Assembly: GCF_002887775.1 (NCBI RefSeq) | Contig: NZ_LOCM01000006.1 | Coordinates: 15,192 to 79,191, forward strand | From: Streptococcus penaeicida | GTDB lineage: Bacteria > Bacillota > Bacilli > Lactobacillales > Streptococcaceae | Direction of reading: 5' to 3' | Length of the DNA stretch: 64,000 nucleotides | Part shown: positions 18,230 through 28,209 of the stretch, piece by piece | Layout: the number at the start of each line of letters is the position of its first letter | Numbering within the stretch: the stretch's first letter is position 1 | Notes under the pieces: model-generated | Told to the model about the DNA's origin: nothing | The model's input: the letters and a program-made list of their open reading frames with translations, nothing else | The model's database searches: none | Made by a program: the position numbers and the translations under genes

Positions 18230-19644
18230 ATGACACAATTAGAATTTCCCAAAAATTTTTGGTGGGGTGCGGCCACAAGTGGTCCTCAATCAGAAGGTTC
18301 TTTTAAAAAACAACACCAAAATGTTATGGACTACTGGTATGATATTGCCCCTCAAGATTTCTATAATCATGTAGGACCAGATACAGCTTCAAATTTTTAT
18401 TATGATTATAAGTCTGATATCCAATTGATGAAAGACTGTGGCTTAAATACAGTAAGAACCTCTATTCAATGGTCTCGCTTAATTGATGACTTAGAGACAA
18501 ATACTGTTAATGAGGAAGCAGCAGCCTTCTATAATGCGGTTATTGATGAATTTATTGCTCAAGGTATCACCCCTTTCTTTACTCTCCATCATTTTGATAT
18601 TCCAGTAGAATTATTGCATCAATATGGTGGTTGGGAAAGCAAGCATGTGGTCGACTTATTTGCTGGTTTTGCGGAAAAATGTTTCCAACTTTTTGGCGAC
18701 CGTGTTAAATACTGGTTTACGCACAATGAACCCCTCGTGGTGGTTGAAGGTGGCTATTTAGAACAATTCCACTATCCTAAACGTGTCGATGGTGAAGCTG
18801 CTGTTCAAGTTGCTTACAATCTCCAATTAGCTAGCAGTAAAGCTATCGCCAAATACCGTGCCCTTGATTTAGATGGCCAAATCGGGATTATTTTAAATCT
18901 AACTCCAGCCTATCCTGCTACTCAAGAAAAAGAAGACCTTTACGCAGCACATGTAGCTGACCTTTGGTACAACCGTCTCTTTATGGATGCAAGTAGTAAA
19001 GGTGAATTCCCAGCTGAGTTGGTTGCTCTATTAGAAAAAGAAGGTGCCCTTTGGCAGACTAACCAAGAAGAATTGGAAATCATTAAAAACAACATTATTG
19101 ATATTCTGGGAGTGAATTTCTACCATCCAAATCGTGTTCAACGTCCTAAATATTCTTACAATAGCTTGGCTGTTGACTTCTTGCCAACCAAATACTGGCA
19201 AGCTTACGAAATGCCTATGGCTTGTATGAATGTTGACAAAGGTTGGGAAATCTATCCAAAAGCAGTTTACGATATTGCCAAAGATATTCAAGAAAACTAT
19301 GACAATATTCAATGGTATATCAGCGAAAATGGTATGGGTGTTTCCCGCGAAGACCGTTACCTCAATGAAGATGGCATGATTGAAGATGATTATCGCATTC
19401 AATTTATCACTGAGCATCTCTATTGGTTACATCGAGGTATCAGCGAAGGCAGTAACTGCTAGGTTACCACTTGTGGACACCGATTGATTGTTGGTCATGG
19501 GCTAACGCTTATCGCAATCGTTATGGCTTGGTTACCAATAACATCCATACCCAAGTCAAATCTCTGAAAAAATCAGGCTATTGGATGCGTCAATTGGCCG
19601 AAAGTGGTCAATTAGAAATTAAAAATAGTGAGCTTCTTAAATAA
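18230..19644 (+). CDS. 6-phospho-beta-glucosidase, GH1 (frameshift near the 3' end)
   Basis: The reading frame from ATG 18230 (after AAAGGAG) shows GH1 features: acid/base Glu167 in FTHNEP and nucleophile Glu366 in YISENGMG. It stops early at TAG 19460 after SEGSNC. The next frame continues with GYHLWTPIDCWSW and ends LKSSELL-type residues at TAA 19642-19644, so one base (T) is missing at about 19459-19461. Restored, the enzyme would be about 471 residues, the normal GH1 length. It would cleave phosphorylated beta-glucosides imported by the IIC protein. The deletion may be a sequencing error; if real, the lost C-terminal strand would probably inactivate the enzyme. Confidence 0.88.
19583..19635 (+). 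repeat. Direct repeat, left copy (end of the GH1 gene)
   Basis: Within the last codons of the GH1 gene, GATGCGTC and the 23-base block from TTGGCCGAAAG to CAATTAGA are repeated at about 20723-20765. The codons encode MRQLAESGQLEIKNS. Confidence 0.8.
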
Positions 19645-19650
19645 GTTTAA

Positions 19651-19681
19651 AACCTCTTCTGATTTTTCAGAAGGGGTTTTG
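19651..19681 (+). terminator. GH1 gene terminator
   Basis: CTTCTGA (about 19657-19663) and TCAGAAG (19668-19674) pair with an AACC/GGTT extension, followed by TTTTG. Confidence 0.75.
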
Positions 19682-19812
19682 TCAACTCAATTTTTATAAA
19701 ATCACTAAAAAGATTGGTCTTTGAAAAATAAAAAAAGAATTAGATATTATGCTAAGATTTGACTAAGCACTTAAGTCGACTTGTGTATTTTAAAATAGGA
19801 GATTATTTTGCT

Positions 19813-20349
19813 ATGAAAATAAAATACAAATTATTCGCTTTATTATTGTCAATTGTGCTGGGTTTTAATTCTTTTTCAATCATAACTTCTTATGCAGATA
19901 CCCAAAATAGTGTTATTCAAAATCAAACTGAAAATATAGAAATCGATTTTACTGATGATTAACTAAATATTATCGAGGCGGGTCTAACCCCACATAATAT
20001 TAAAATTATTGATGGTCTTGTTAAAGAAATTGATTTTCAAGCACCTCGAAGATTTAAAAGATCGCCTCAAACTCAGGTAGTAAAAAAATCTATCAAGATT
20101 GCATTGAAAAACAGAAATAAAATCATAAATTTAGTTGGTCGTTCAATAGGGAAAGATGCAGCTGTATCAGTTGGTGCAGCCCTTAACACAATTTCACCTG
20201 TACTAAATAAATTATTAACTTGGCAAGATTTAGCATACGGAACAGTACAAGGGCAAATTACTAATGCCCTAATAAATAGTGGGATGCCAGCAACTACTGC
20301 TCGTACAGTAGCATTATGGGTTAGGTTAGCCTTAGAATGGGTGGCATAA
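19813..20349 (+). pseudogene. Secreted bacteriocin-like peptide precursor, interrupted by a TAA
   Basis: I do not recognise this gene. From ATG 19813 (AGGAG upstream) the product begins with a clear signal peptide (MKIKYKLFALLLSIVLGF, then SYADT as likely cleavage). It meets an in-frame TAA at 19960-19962, then stays open in the same frame to TAA 20347-20349. Read through, it is 178 codons: signal, an acidic propeptide-like stretch, a basic site APRRFKRSP, and a roughly 95-residue cationic then hydrophobic C-terminus rich in Ala, Val and Leu that ends LEWVA. There are no Cys, so disulfide or lanthionine chemistry is unlikely. The layout suggests a secreted toxin or bacteriocin; this is inference. 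The stop could be a real inactivating mutation or a base error. Confidence 0.55.
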
Positions 20350-20666
20350 TGTTCAATGAAGAAACTGAGTTTATTTTACAACTTATGAACAATGTCCTAA
20401 TAGATTTGTGTAAGGAGAATAATTTGAAATCTAGAGAATCATTCTTGTTATCATATTATTTTTCTTGTGAGGAAAGTAGGAGGCTGGATCACTTATTTCG
20501 GAAATTTGTTGAAGTAGGAGATACTATTCGCTTAAGAGATTTTCAAAAAGCAATCAAGGAAGAGGTTGGTAAGGACATCACCTTAGAGATTGCTAAGGAA
20601 CAAGTGACAGTTTATAAGGACTATCAGCCCCTTTTTTATTCGAGAATTGACAAAAGGGGTTTGTAA
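20349..20666 (+). CDS. Small hypothetical protein, possible immunity partner
   Basis: The 105-residue protein starts at ATG 20349, sharing one base with the preceding stop (TAATG), which indicates coupled translation. A slightly earlier in-frame ATG at 20337 is possible. It is hydrophilic and probably helical (MFNEETEFILQLMNN, KSRESFLLSYYF, RLRDFQKAIKEEVGKD), with no signal peptide or membrane helix. I recognise no family. A small cytosolic protein coupled to a secreted cationic peptide is what one expects of an immunity protein, but the sequence does not prove it. CCCCTTTT and AAAAGGGG at its 3' end can form a hairpin. Confidence 0.6.
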   Translation: MFNEETEFILQLMNNVLIDLCKENNLKSRESFLLSYYFSCEESRRLDHLFRKFVEVGDTIRLRDFQKAIKEEVGKDITLEIAKEQVTVYKDYQPLFYSRIDKRGL

Positions 20667-20721
20667 ATGCTGTAATCTCAGGACTTGTGTTTTTTCTTTC
20701 ATTTCAAAAATTTGAAACCTC

Positions 20722-20766
20722 AGATGCGTCTTTTGGCCGAAAGTGGTCAATTAGAGGTAAAAAATG
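20722..20766 (+). repeat. Direct repeat, right copy (relic of GH1 gene end)
   Basis: GATGCGTC and the block from TTGGCCGAAAG to CAATTAGA match the end of the GH1 gene. In the same reading frame they would encode MRLLAESGQLEVKN, a diverged version of MRQLAESGQLEIKN. It runs straight into the manA -10 box. It looks like a former 3' end of a GH1 gene left on the far side of the peptide cassette. Confidence 0.8.
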
Positions 20767-20773
20767 CTATAAT
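20765..20773 (+). promoter_or_regulatory. manA promoter (extended -10)
   Basis: TGCTATAAT, an extended -10 box, lies about 40 bases before manA. No strong -35 box is visible. Confidence 0.65.
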
Positions 20774-20811
20774 GGACATATTATAGTATTAGTTTAGAAA
20801 AGAGGCTTGTA

Positions 20812-21762
20812 ATGGCAGAACCGTTTTTCCTAGAATCTTGTATGCATGATAAAATTTGGGGTGGCACCAAATTAAGAGATATTTTCAATTATGAAATTCC
20901 AACTGAAACTACTGGTGAGTATTGGGCAATTTCAGCTCATCCTAATGGTGTTTCAACGATTTCAAATGGTCAGTTTGCGGGGCAGAAATTGGATCGTGTC
21001 TATGCAGAAAATCCTGCATATTTTGGTAATCCTAAGGAAAAAGTATTCCCGCTATTGACAAAAATTTTAGATGCTAATGACTGGCTTAGTGTTCAAGTTC
21101 ATCCAGATGATGCTTATGGAATGGAACACGAAGGCGAGCTTGGTAAGACAGAGTGTTGGTATATTATTTCTGCGGAGCCAGGTTCAGAGATTATTTATGG
21201 ACACAATGCGCAATCTAAGGAAGAGCTTAAGGCTTTGATAGAAGCCGGTGACTGGGATAATTTACTGACAAAAGTGCCAGTTGAGGCTGGGGATTTCTTC
21301 TTTGTTCCTAGTGGCACCATGCATGCTATTGGTAAGGGCATTATGATTCTGGAAACTCAACAGTCCAGTGATACCACTTACCGGGTTTATGATTTTGACC
21401 GTAAGGATGCCGATGGCAACTTACGTGACTTGCATTTAAAACAATCAGTTGACGTTTTAAATCTTGGGGAACCTGAAAACAGTGTACCTGCGACTATTGT
21501 TGTTGACCATTTGGTCTCTTCTTGTCTTGTTTCAAATCCTTTCTTCACTGTTTATAAGTGGGTGACCGATGGCTTGATTGATATGAAGCAAACAGCGCCT
21601 TATCTCTTGGTCAGTGTTTTAGAAGGTCAAGGAAGACTAGCGGTTGGTTCTGAAGCTTATGAAATCAAAAAAGGTATGCACTTTATCTTGCCAAATGATG
21701 TTAAAGTTTGGACGTTTGAAGGACAATTAGAGATGATAGTGAGTCATCCAAATAGCTTATAA
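20812..21762 (+). CDS. manA: Mannose-6-phosphate isomerase, class I
   Basis: The 316-residue cupin enzyme has the zinc-site motif VQVHPDD and GKTECWYI (Gln, His and Glu ligands) with a further His in GTMHAIGKG. It interconverts mannose-6-phosphate and fructose-6-phosphate in the cytosol, linking mannose use to glycolysis and to the sugar genes upstream. Length matches the short Gram-positive type. AAGAGGC precedes the ATG. A strong terminator follows. Confidence 0.93.
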   Translation: MAEPFFLESCMHDKIWGGTKLRDIFNYEIPTETTGEYWAISAHPNGVSTISNGQFAGQKLDRVYAENPAYFGNPKEKVFPLLTKILDANDWLSVQVHPDDAYGMEHEGELGKTECWYIISAEPGSEIIYGHNAQSKEELKALIEAGDWDNLLTKVPVEAGDFFFVPSGTMHAIGKGIMILETQQSSDTTYRVYDFDRKDADGNLRDLHLKQSVDVLNLGEPENSVPATIVVDHLVSSCLVSNPFFTVYKWVTDGLIDMKQTAPYLLVSVLEGQGRLAVGSEAYEIKKGMHFILPNDVKVWTFEGQLEMIVSHPNSL

Positions 21763-21792
21763 TTTTATAAAAATTATCATTTAGAAATGCTT

Positions 21793-21835
21793 AAGAGAAA
21801 AGGTTTGGAGTGCTTTCCCCTTTTCTCTTTTCCTT
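21793..21835 (+). terminator. manA terminator
   Basis: AAGAGAAAAGG (21793-21803) and CCTTTTCTCTT (21819-21829) form an 11-pair stem, then a T-rich tail. Confidence 0.85.
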
Positions 21836-21847
21836 TGTTGGGTTTTC

Positions 21848-21876
21848 TTGTACTGACTCCTTAATTATGATAAAAT
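21848..21876 (+). promoter_or_regulatory. secA promoter
   Basis: TTGTAC (21848-21853) and TAAAAT (21871-21876) with a 17-base spacer, 31 bases before secA. Confidence 0.8.
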
Positions 21877-21906
21877 GAACTGATAAGATGATCGAAAGGA
21901 AATAGA

Positions 21907-24437
21907 ATGGCCAATATTCTACGCAAAGTCATTGAAAATGACAAAGGCGAAATAAGAAAATTAGAAAAACTTGCTAAGAAAGTTGAATCTTATGCCGATC
22001 AGATGGAAGCAATGTCTGATCAAGATTTGCAAGCAAAAACACCCGAATTTAAAGAACGATATCAAAAAGGTGAAACCCTTGAACAATTATTACCTGAAGC
22101 TTTTGCAGTTGTCCGTGAAGCTGCTAAACGTGTTTTAGGACTTTATCCTTACCGCGTCCAAATCATGGGGGGATTGTTCTCCATAACGGTGACGTTCCAG
22201 AAATGCGTACCGGGGAAGGTAAGACCCTTACAGCGACAATGCCCGTTTATTTGAATGCTATTGCTGGTGAAGGTGTGCACGTTATCACAGTTAATGAGTA
22301 CCTTTCAACACGTGATGCGACTGAGATGGGTGAAGTTTATAGCTGGTTAGGTCTTTCTGTTGGGATTAACTTAGCAGCTAAATCACCTGCTGAAAAACGT
22401 GAAGCTTATCTCTGCGATATTACTTATTCAACCAACTCAGAAGTTGGTTTCGACTACCTTCGTGACAACATGGTTGTTCGTCAGGAAGATATGGTACAAC
22501 GTCCGCTTAACTACGCTTTAGTCGATGAAGTGGACTCCGTTTTGATTGACGAAGCCAGAACACCATTGATTGTATCGGGTGCTGTCAGCTCAGAAACTAA
22601 TCAATTATATGTGCGTGCTGATATGTTTGTTAAGACCCTTAAGGTTGACGATTATATCATTGACGTGCCGACTAAAACCATTGGTTTAAGTGATTCCGGT
22701 ATCGACAAAGCTGAATCTTACTTTAACTTGGCTAACTTGTATGACATCGACAATGTCGCTTTAACTCACTTTATTGATAATGCCCTCCGTGCCAACTACA
22801 TCATGTTGCTTGATATTGACTATGTGGTTAGTGAAGAAGGTGAAATCCTAATCGTCGATCAGTTTACTGGTCGTACAATGGAAGGTCGTCGTTTCTCTGA
22901 CGGTTTGCACCAAGCCATTGAGGCTAAAGAGGGTGTTCGCATTCAAGAAGAGTCTAAGACAAGTGCCTCAATTACCTACCAAAATATGTTCCGGATGTAT
23001 AAGAAATTGGCAGGGATGACTGGTACGGCTAAAACCGAGGAGGAAGAATTCCGCGAAGTTTATAACATGCGTATTATTCCAATTCCTACTAATAGACCGG
23101 TTGTTCGTCTAGACCATACCGATTTGCTTTATCCGACTTTAGAGTCCAAATTTAAAGCTGTTATTGCGGATGTTAAAGAACGTCATCAAAAAGGTCAACC
23201 AGTCCTTGTTGGTACTGTTGCTGTTGAAACCAGTGACTACATTTCAAAACAATTAGTGGCTGCAGGTGTCCCTCACGAAGTATTAAACGCTAAGAATCAC
23301 TTTAAAGAAGCTCAAATTATCATGAATGCTGGTCAACGTGGTGCGGTTACGATTGCGACCAATATGGCCGGTCGTGGTACCGATATTAAATTGGGTGAAG
23401 GTGTTCGTGAACTTGGTGGTCTTTGTGTTATTGGTACAGAAAGACACGAGAGTCGTCGTATTGATAACCAACTTCGTGGTCGTTCTGGTCGTCAAGGTGA
23501 CCCAGGTGAATCACAATTCTATCTCTCTTTAGAAGATGATTTGATGAGACGCTTTGGTTCTGACCGTATTAAAGCCTTCTTAGACAGAATGCGAGTGGAA
23601 GAAGAAGACGCTGTGATTAAGTCACGGATGTTAGCTCGTCAAGTTGAATCAGCTCAAAAACGTGTTGAGGGTAATAACTATGACACCCGTAAACAGGTCC
23701 TACAATATGATGACGTTATGCGTGAGCAACGTGAAATTATCTATGCTAACCGTCGTGATGTTATCACTGCAAATCGTGACTTGGGTCCTGAAATCAAAGC
23801 CATGATTAAACGGACCATCAAACGCACACTTGAGGCGCATTCAAGAAGTAATCGTAAGGATGCTCTTGACGCCATTGTTGCTTTTGCCCGTACAAGTATT
23901 GTTCCAGAAGAATCTATCTCAGTTAAAGATTTGCGCAATCTAAAAGATGAGCAAATTAAAGATTTTCTTTACAAACGAGCACTTGAGATTTATGATCAAC
24001 AAATGGCAAAACTCCATGATCAAGAGGCTGTTTTGGAATTCCAAAAAGTCTTGCTCTTGATGATAGTTGATAACAAGTGGACGGAACATATTGATGCTTT
24101 GGATCAATTACGTAATTCGGTTGGACTTCGTGGTTATGCTCAAAATAACCCAGTTGTTGAATATCAAGCTGAAGGCTTTAAGATGTTCCAAGATATGATT
24201 GGTGCCATTGAGTTTGATGTGACACGGACGATGATGAAAGCACAAATTCATGAACAAGAAAGAGAGCGGGCTAGCCAGCATGCAACAACGACGGCTACAC
24301 AAAACATTTCAGCACAATCTATTAATGACCAAGCTGAATCAGCTCAAGTTTATGAAAATGTTAAACGCAATGATCCATGTCCTTGTGGTTCAGGTAAAAA
24401 ATTCAAAAATTGTCATGGACGTAAGGCATTTAACTAA
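21907..24437 (+). CDS. secA: Preprotein translocase ATPase SecA (frameshift)
   Basis: The N-terminal part is open from ATG 21907 to the sequence QIMGG, then loses frame at about 22171-22175 where one A is missing after the G run. The next frame continues [18 protein letters not shown] and on to the end. Restored length is about 843 residues, normal for SecA. It has the Walker A (MRTGEGKT), the [11 protein letters not shown] region, the helical wing, and the C-terminal zinc motif [13 protein letters not shown] that binds SecB or lipid. SecA drives secretion through SecYEG and is essential, so the frameshift is almost certainly an error in the sequence. Monocistronic with its own promoter. Confidence 0.95.
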
Positions 24438-24468
24438 TGTCAGTCAGATAAATGAGAAATAATGAAAG

Positions 24469-24495
24469 TGAAGCTAAGACTCTGTCTTAGCTTCA
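24469..24495 (+). terminator. secA terminator-like hairpin
   Basis: TGAAGCTAAGAC (24469-24480) and GTCTTAGCTTCA (24484-24495) form a perfect 12-pair stem with a three-base loop. The following T run is weak, so termination may be partial. Confidence 0.7.
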
Positions 24496-24543
24496 TGGAC
24501 TTTCCTTTTGGAAGCCCAAATTTACGAGTATACAGGTGAATAG

Positions 24544-24900
24544 ATGATTATTGGACACGGTATTGATTTGCAAGAAATAAGTGCCATTGAACGGGCCTAT
24601 CAACGGAATCCACGCTTTGCTGAGAAAGTCCTGACGGCAAATGAGTTAGCGATTTTTCAAGCACATAGCGGTAAGCGCCAAATGACCTATTTGGCAGGTC
24701 GTTGGTCAGCAAAAGAAGCCTTTTCTAAAGCGATGGGAACAGGTATTGGTAAATTAAGTTTTCAAGATATTGAAGTGGCATCAGACTCTAAAGGTAGACC
24801 TTTTTTTAGCCGTTCACCCTTTTCAGGTCAGAGCTTTTTGAGTATTTCCCATAGTGGTCAATTCGTGCAAGCAAGTGTCATATTGGAGGAAAAAGAGTGA
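24544..24900 (+). CDS. acpS: Holo-[acyl-carrier-protein] synthase
   Basis: The 118-residue enzyme starts [12 protein letters not shown], with the metal-binding Asp of IDLQEI and the second motif [14 protein letters not shown]. It transfers phosphopantetheine from CoA to the serine of acyl carrier protein (acpP lies at 59933 in this window). The stop overlaps the alr start by four bases, so the two form an operon, as in many Firmicutes. Confidence 0.95.
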   Translation: MIIGHGIDLQEISAIERAYQRNPRFAEKVLTANELAIFQAHSGKRQMTYLAGRWSAKEAFSKAMGTGIGKLSFQDIEVASDSKGRPFFSRSPFSGQSFLSISHSGQFVQASVILEEKE

Positions 24901-26000
24901 TTTCAAGTTTACATCGTCCAACAGTAGCAACTGTGGACTTAAAAGCAATCCAAAATAATATCAAAGCTGTTCAAGCGCATATTCCGCAAGATACTAAGAC
25001 TTATGCGGTGGTTAAAGCTAATGCCTATGGTCACGGTGCGGTTGCGGTTGCCAATGCTATTAGCCAGGAGGTAGATGCCTACTGCGTTTCTAACTTGGAT
25101 GAGGCCCTGGAGTTAAGACAGGCTGGCATTAAAAAGGAAATTTTGATTTTAGGTGTAGTTTTAGCTTCTGAGTTGCCTTTGGTAATTGAAAATCAGATAA
25201 CTATTACAGTAGCTAGTATGGAGTGGTTGGATGCGGCTCAAGCTTACTTCAGTGACCTTTCAAAATTGCATGTGCATTTGAAAGTTGATTCTGGTATGGG
25301 TAGAATTGGTGTCCGTTCTTTAGCTGAAGCGGATGACTTGATTGCTCAGATGCTTGAGGCTAATATTAATGTCGATGGTATTTTCACTCATTTTGCAACA
25401 GCCGATGAAGCTGATACTGGGAAATTCCAGGCGCAACTAAGTTTCTTTACCGATTTGGTTAATGGCTTAGCCTATAAACCAGCCTTGGTTCATGCCAGTA
25501 ATTCAGCAACCAGTATCTGGCATAGTGAAACCATTTTTAATGCTGTTCGATTGGGTATTGTCATTTATGGTTTGAATCCTAGTGGTTCGGAATTGGCTTT
25601 GCCATATCCTTTGCAAAAGGCTTTGACCTTAACCTCTCGTTTAGTACACGTTAAGAGCATTAAGGCTGGTGATACCGTAGGTTACGGAGCGACTTACACT
25701 GCTGAAGAAGATGAATTCGTGGGGACTATTCCGATTGGCTACGCTGATGGTTGGACCAGAGACTTGCAAGACTTTTCTGTCTTGATTGATGGTCAATTTT
25801 GCCAAATTATTGGGCGGGTTTCCATGGACCAAATCACCGTTCGACTATCAAAAGCATATGCCATTGGGGAAAAAGTCACCTTGATTGGTCAAGATGGTGA
25901 CAAGGAAATCACGGCCACTGATTTGGCTGCCAAAAAAGGAACCATTAACTATGAGGTTCTCTGTCTCTTGTCAGATCGCATTCCCAGAAAGTACCACTAA
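24897..26000 (+). CDS. alr: Alanine racemase
   Basis: The 367-residue PLP enzyme has the cofactor Lys40 in [12 protein letters not shown] and the second catalytic tyrosine in VGYGATYTA. It makes D-alanine for peptidoglycan and teichoic acid. The start is GTG at 24897 inside the acpS stop (GTGA), with a GGAGG site upstream. Length and fold (barrel plus C-terminal beta domain) are normal. The terminator that follows overlaps no gene. Confidence 0.95.
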   Translation: MISSLHRPTVATVDLKAIQNNIKAVQAHIPQDTKTYAVVKANAYGHGAVAVANAISQEVDAYCVSNLDEALELRQAGIKKEILILGVVLASELPLVIENQITITVASMEWLDAAQAYFSDLSKLHVHLKVDSGMGRIGVRSLAEADDLIAQMLEANINVDGIFTHFATADEADTGKFQAQLSFFTDLVNGLAYKPALVHASNSATSIWHSETIFNAVRLGIVIYGLNPSGSELALPYPLQKALTLTSRLVHVKSIKAGDTVGYGATYTAEEDEFVGTIPIGYADGWTRDLQDFSVLIDGQFCQIIGRVSMDQITVRLSKAYAIGEKVTLIGQDGDKEITATDLAAKKGTINYEVLCLLSDRIPRKYH

Positions 26001-26013
26001 TGCAATAATAAGC

Positions 26014-26050
26014 AAACTCTTGTATAATAGATAATACAAGAGTTTTTCTT
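26014..26050 (+). terminator. alr terminator
   Basis: AAACTCTTGTAT (26014-26025) pairs with ATACAAGAGTTT (26034-26045) around an 8-base loop, then T residues. Confidence 0.85.
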
Positions 26051-26068
26051 TAGGACGGAAGGATTAAG

Positions 26069-28084
26069 ATGCATATCGAGTCACCAGTATCAGAATTGAA
26101 GGGTTTTGGCCCCAAATCAGCTGAGAAATTCCAAAAATTAGATATTTTCACCATCAAGGATTTACTGCTCTATTATCCTTTTCGTTATGAGGATTTTAAA
26201 AGCAAGTCCGTTTTTGACTTGCAGGATGGTGAGAAAGCTGTTGTCACAGGCACTGTTGTCACACCGGCAAATGTGCAGTACTACGGGTTTAAGCGAAATC
26301 GCCTAGCCTTTAAAATTAAGCAGGGTGAATTGGTTATCGCTATTAACTTCTTCAATCAACCTTATTTAGCTGATAAAATTGAGCTTGATAAAGAAGTGGC
26401 TATTTTTGGTAAATGGGATCAGAAAAAAGCCAGTTTAACAGGAATGAAATTTTTACTGAGTTTGGAAGACGATTTACAGCCGGTTTACCATGTCACTCAA
26501 GGTGTTAGTCAGTCTGCTTTAATCAAAGCCATTAAAGCGGCTTTTGACAGTCAACTTTTAAGCCAAATTGAGGAAAATATTCCTGAAATGCTGATTCAAA
26601 AATACCGGCTCATGCCGCGTCAAGAAGCTATTAAGGCTATGCATTTCCCTGTGGATTTAGCAGAATACCGGCAGGCACTTAGACGGATTAAGTTTGAAGA
26701 ACTCTTCTATTTCCAAATGCAATTACAGGTTCTCAAACATGCTAATAAGACTGAGACCTCTGGACTGATGATTCCCTTCGACCAAAAAGCTGTGGATGCT
26801 GTTATTGAAAGTTTGCCTTTCCCATTGACGGGAGCTCAGGCTCGTAGTTTGGTCGATATTTTGAAGGACATGCGGACTGGTCAACACATGAATCGGCTTT
26901 TGCAAGGGGATGTGGGGTCTGGTAAAACAGTTATTGCCAGCTTGGCTATGTATGCAGCCTACACGGCGGGATTTCAGTCAGCCTTGATGGTTCCAACCGA
27001 AATTTTGGCGGAACAGCATTACCAAAGTTTGACGGAATTATTCCCAGATTTGTCTATTGCTATTCTCAAATCAGGTATGAAAGCAGCTGCTAGACGGAGT
27101 GCTTTGGCAGCTATTGCGGATGGTTCTGTAGACATGATTGTTGGGACCCATGCCCTGATTCAAGATGCTGTCCAATACCACCGTTTAGGCTTGGTTATTA
27201 CGGACGAGCAACACCGTTTTGGTGTCAAACAAAGGCGAGTTTTCCGAGAAAAAGGCGCAAATCCAGATGTTCTGATGATGACCGCGACTCCGATTCCACG
27301 AACTTTAGCCATTACAGCCTATGGAGAAATGGATGTCTCTATCATCGACGAACTGCCAGCAGGTCGCAAACCCATTATTACCCGTTGGGTCAAACATGAA
27401 CAATTGGATAAGGTTTTGGCTTGGATGGGGCAAGAAATCGCCAAGGGCGCCCAAGTTTATGTTATATCTCCCTTGATTGAAGAATCAGAGGCACTGGATT
27501 TAAAAAACGCTGTCGCTTTAGAACAAGAGTTGAAAGAGTACTTTAAAGATCAAGCAAGAATTGCCCTCATGCATGGTAAGATGAAAAACGAGGACAAGGA
27601 TACCATCATGCAAGCCTTCAAAAATCAAGAGACAGATATTCTAGTTTCGACAACAGTTATTGAAGTTGGGGTTAATGTTCCTAATGCTAGTATCATGTTG
27701 ATTATGGATGCTGACCGTTTTGGTCTCAGTCAGTTACACCAGCTACGTGGCCGGGTTGGTCGTGGTCATAAACAATCATATGCAGTTCTGGTTTCGAATC
27801 CAAAAACGGATAGCGGTAAAGAGCGGATGAAGATTATGACTGACACCACTGATGGTTTTGTTTTGGCTGAAGCTGATTTGAAAATGCGGGGTTCGGGTGA
27901 AATCTTCGGGACTAGACAGTCTGGGATTCCAGAATTTAAAACGGCCGATTTGTTAGAAGACTACCCTATTTTGGAAGAAGCCAGAAGGGTGGCTAGTGAG
28001 ATTGCTGGTCAAGAAAATTGGCAAATCGATCCGCGCTGGCAAGTTATTGCCAACAATTTAGAGGAACAAGGAGCTTTTGACTAG
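26069..28084 (+). CDS. recG: ATP-dependent DNA helicase RecG
   Basis: The 671-residue protein has the N-terminal wedge (OB) domain for branched DNA and a superfamily 2 helicase: Walker A GDVGSGKTVIA, DEQH box (TDEQHRFG), TATPIPRT and the motif VI region QLRGRVGRG. It remodels stalled forks and Holliday junctions. ATG 26069 follows GGACGGAAGGA. The acpS-alr-recG order is usual in streptococci. Confidence 0.96.
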   Translation: MHIESPVSELKGFGPKSAEKFQKLDIFTIKDLLLYYPFRYEDFKSKSVFDLQDGEKAVVTGTVVTPANVQYYGFKRNRLAFKIKQGELVIAINFFNQPYLADKIELDKEVAIFGKWDQKKASLTGMKFLLSLEDDLQPVYHVTQGVSQSALIKAIKAAFDSQLLSQIEENIPEMLIQKYRLMPRQEAIKAMHFPVDLAEYRQALRRIKFEELFYFQMQLQVLKHANKTETSGLMIPFDQKAVDAVIESLPFPLTGAQARSLVDILKDMRTGQHMNRLLQGDVGSGKTVIASLAMYAAYTAGFQSALMVPTEILAEQHYQSLTELFPDLSIAILKSGMKAAARRSALAAIADGSVDMIVGTHALIQDAVQYHRLGLVITDEQHRFGVKQRRVFREKGANPDVLMMTATPIPRTLAITAYGEMDVSIIDELPAGRKPIITRWVKHEQLDKVLAWMGQEIAKGAQVYVISPLIEESEALDLKNAVALEQELKEYFKDQARIALMHGKMKNEDKDTIMQAFKNQETDILVSTTVIEVGVNVPNASIMLIMDADRFGLSQLHQLRGRVGRGHKQSYAVLVSNPKTDSGKERMKIMTDTTDGFVLAEADLKMRGSGEIFGTRQSGIPEFKTADLLEDYPILEEARRVASEIAGQENWQIDPRWQVIANNLEEQGAFD

Positions 28085-28164
28085 GGGGATTTTAAGTGTC
28101 TAGGAAACTGGCAAAGCTTGAGTTAGGATTAAAAAGTCAGTCTCGATTAAGAAATCGGTTGCAA

Positions 28165-28179
28165 TTCATGCTATAATAG
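28165..28179 (+). promoter_or_regulatory. Aldo/keto reductase promoter
   Basis: TGCTATAAT at about 28171-28179 is an extended -10 box. The -35 region is weak. Confidence 0.5.
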
Positions 28180-28209
28180 AGAAAGCTATTAGTCAAAAAG
28201 GAGAATCTT

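Noticed and set aside
20104-20349. Separate gene starting at TTG 20104
   Set aside because: No ribosome site there; the frame is the same as the signal-peptide part upstream and is better read as one interrupted gene.
19813-20349. Lanthipeptide or circular bacteriocin
   Set aside because: No Cys for lanthionine, no modification or cyclisation genes next to it, and a normal signal peptide is present.
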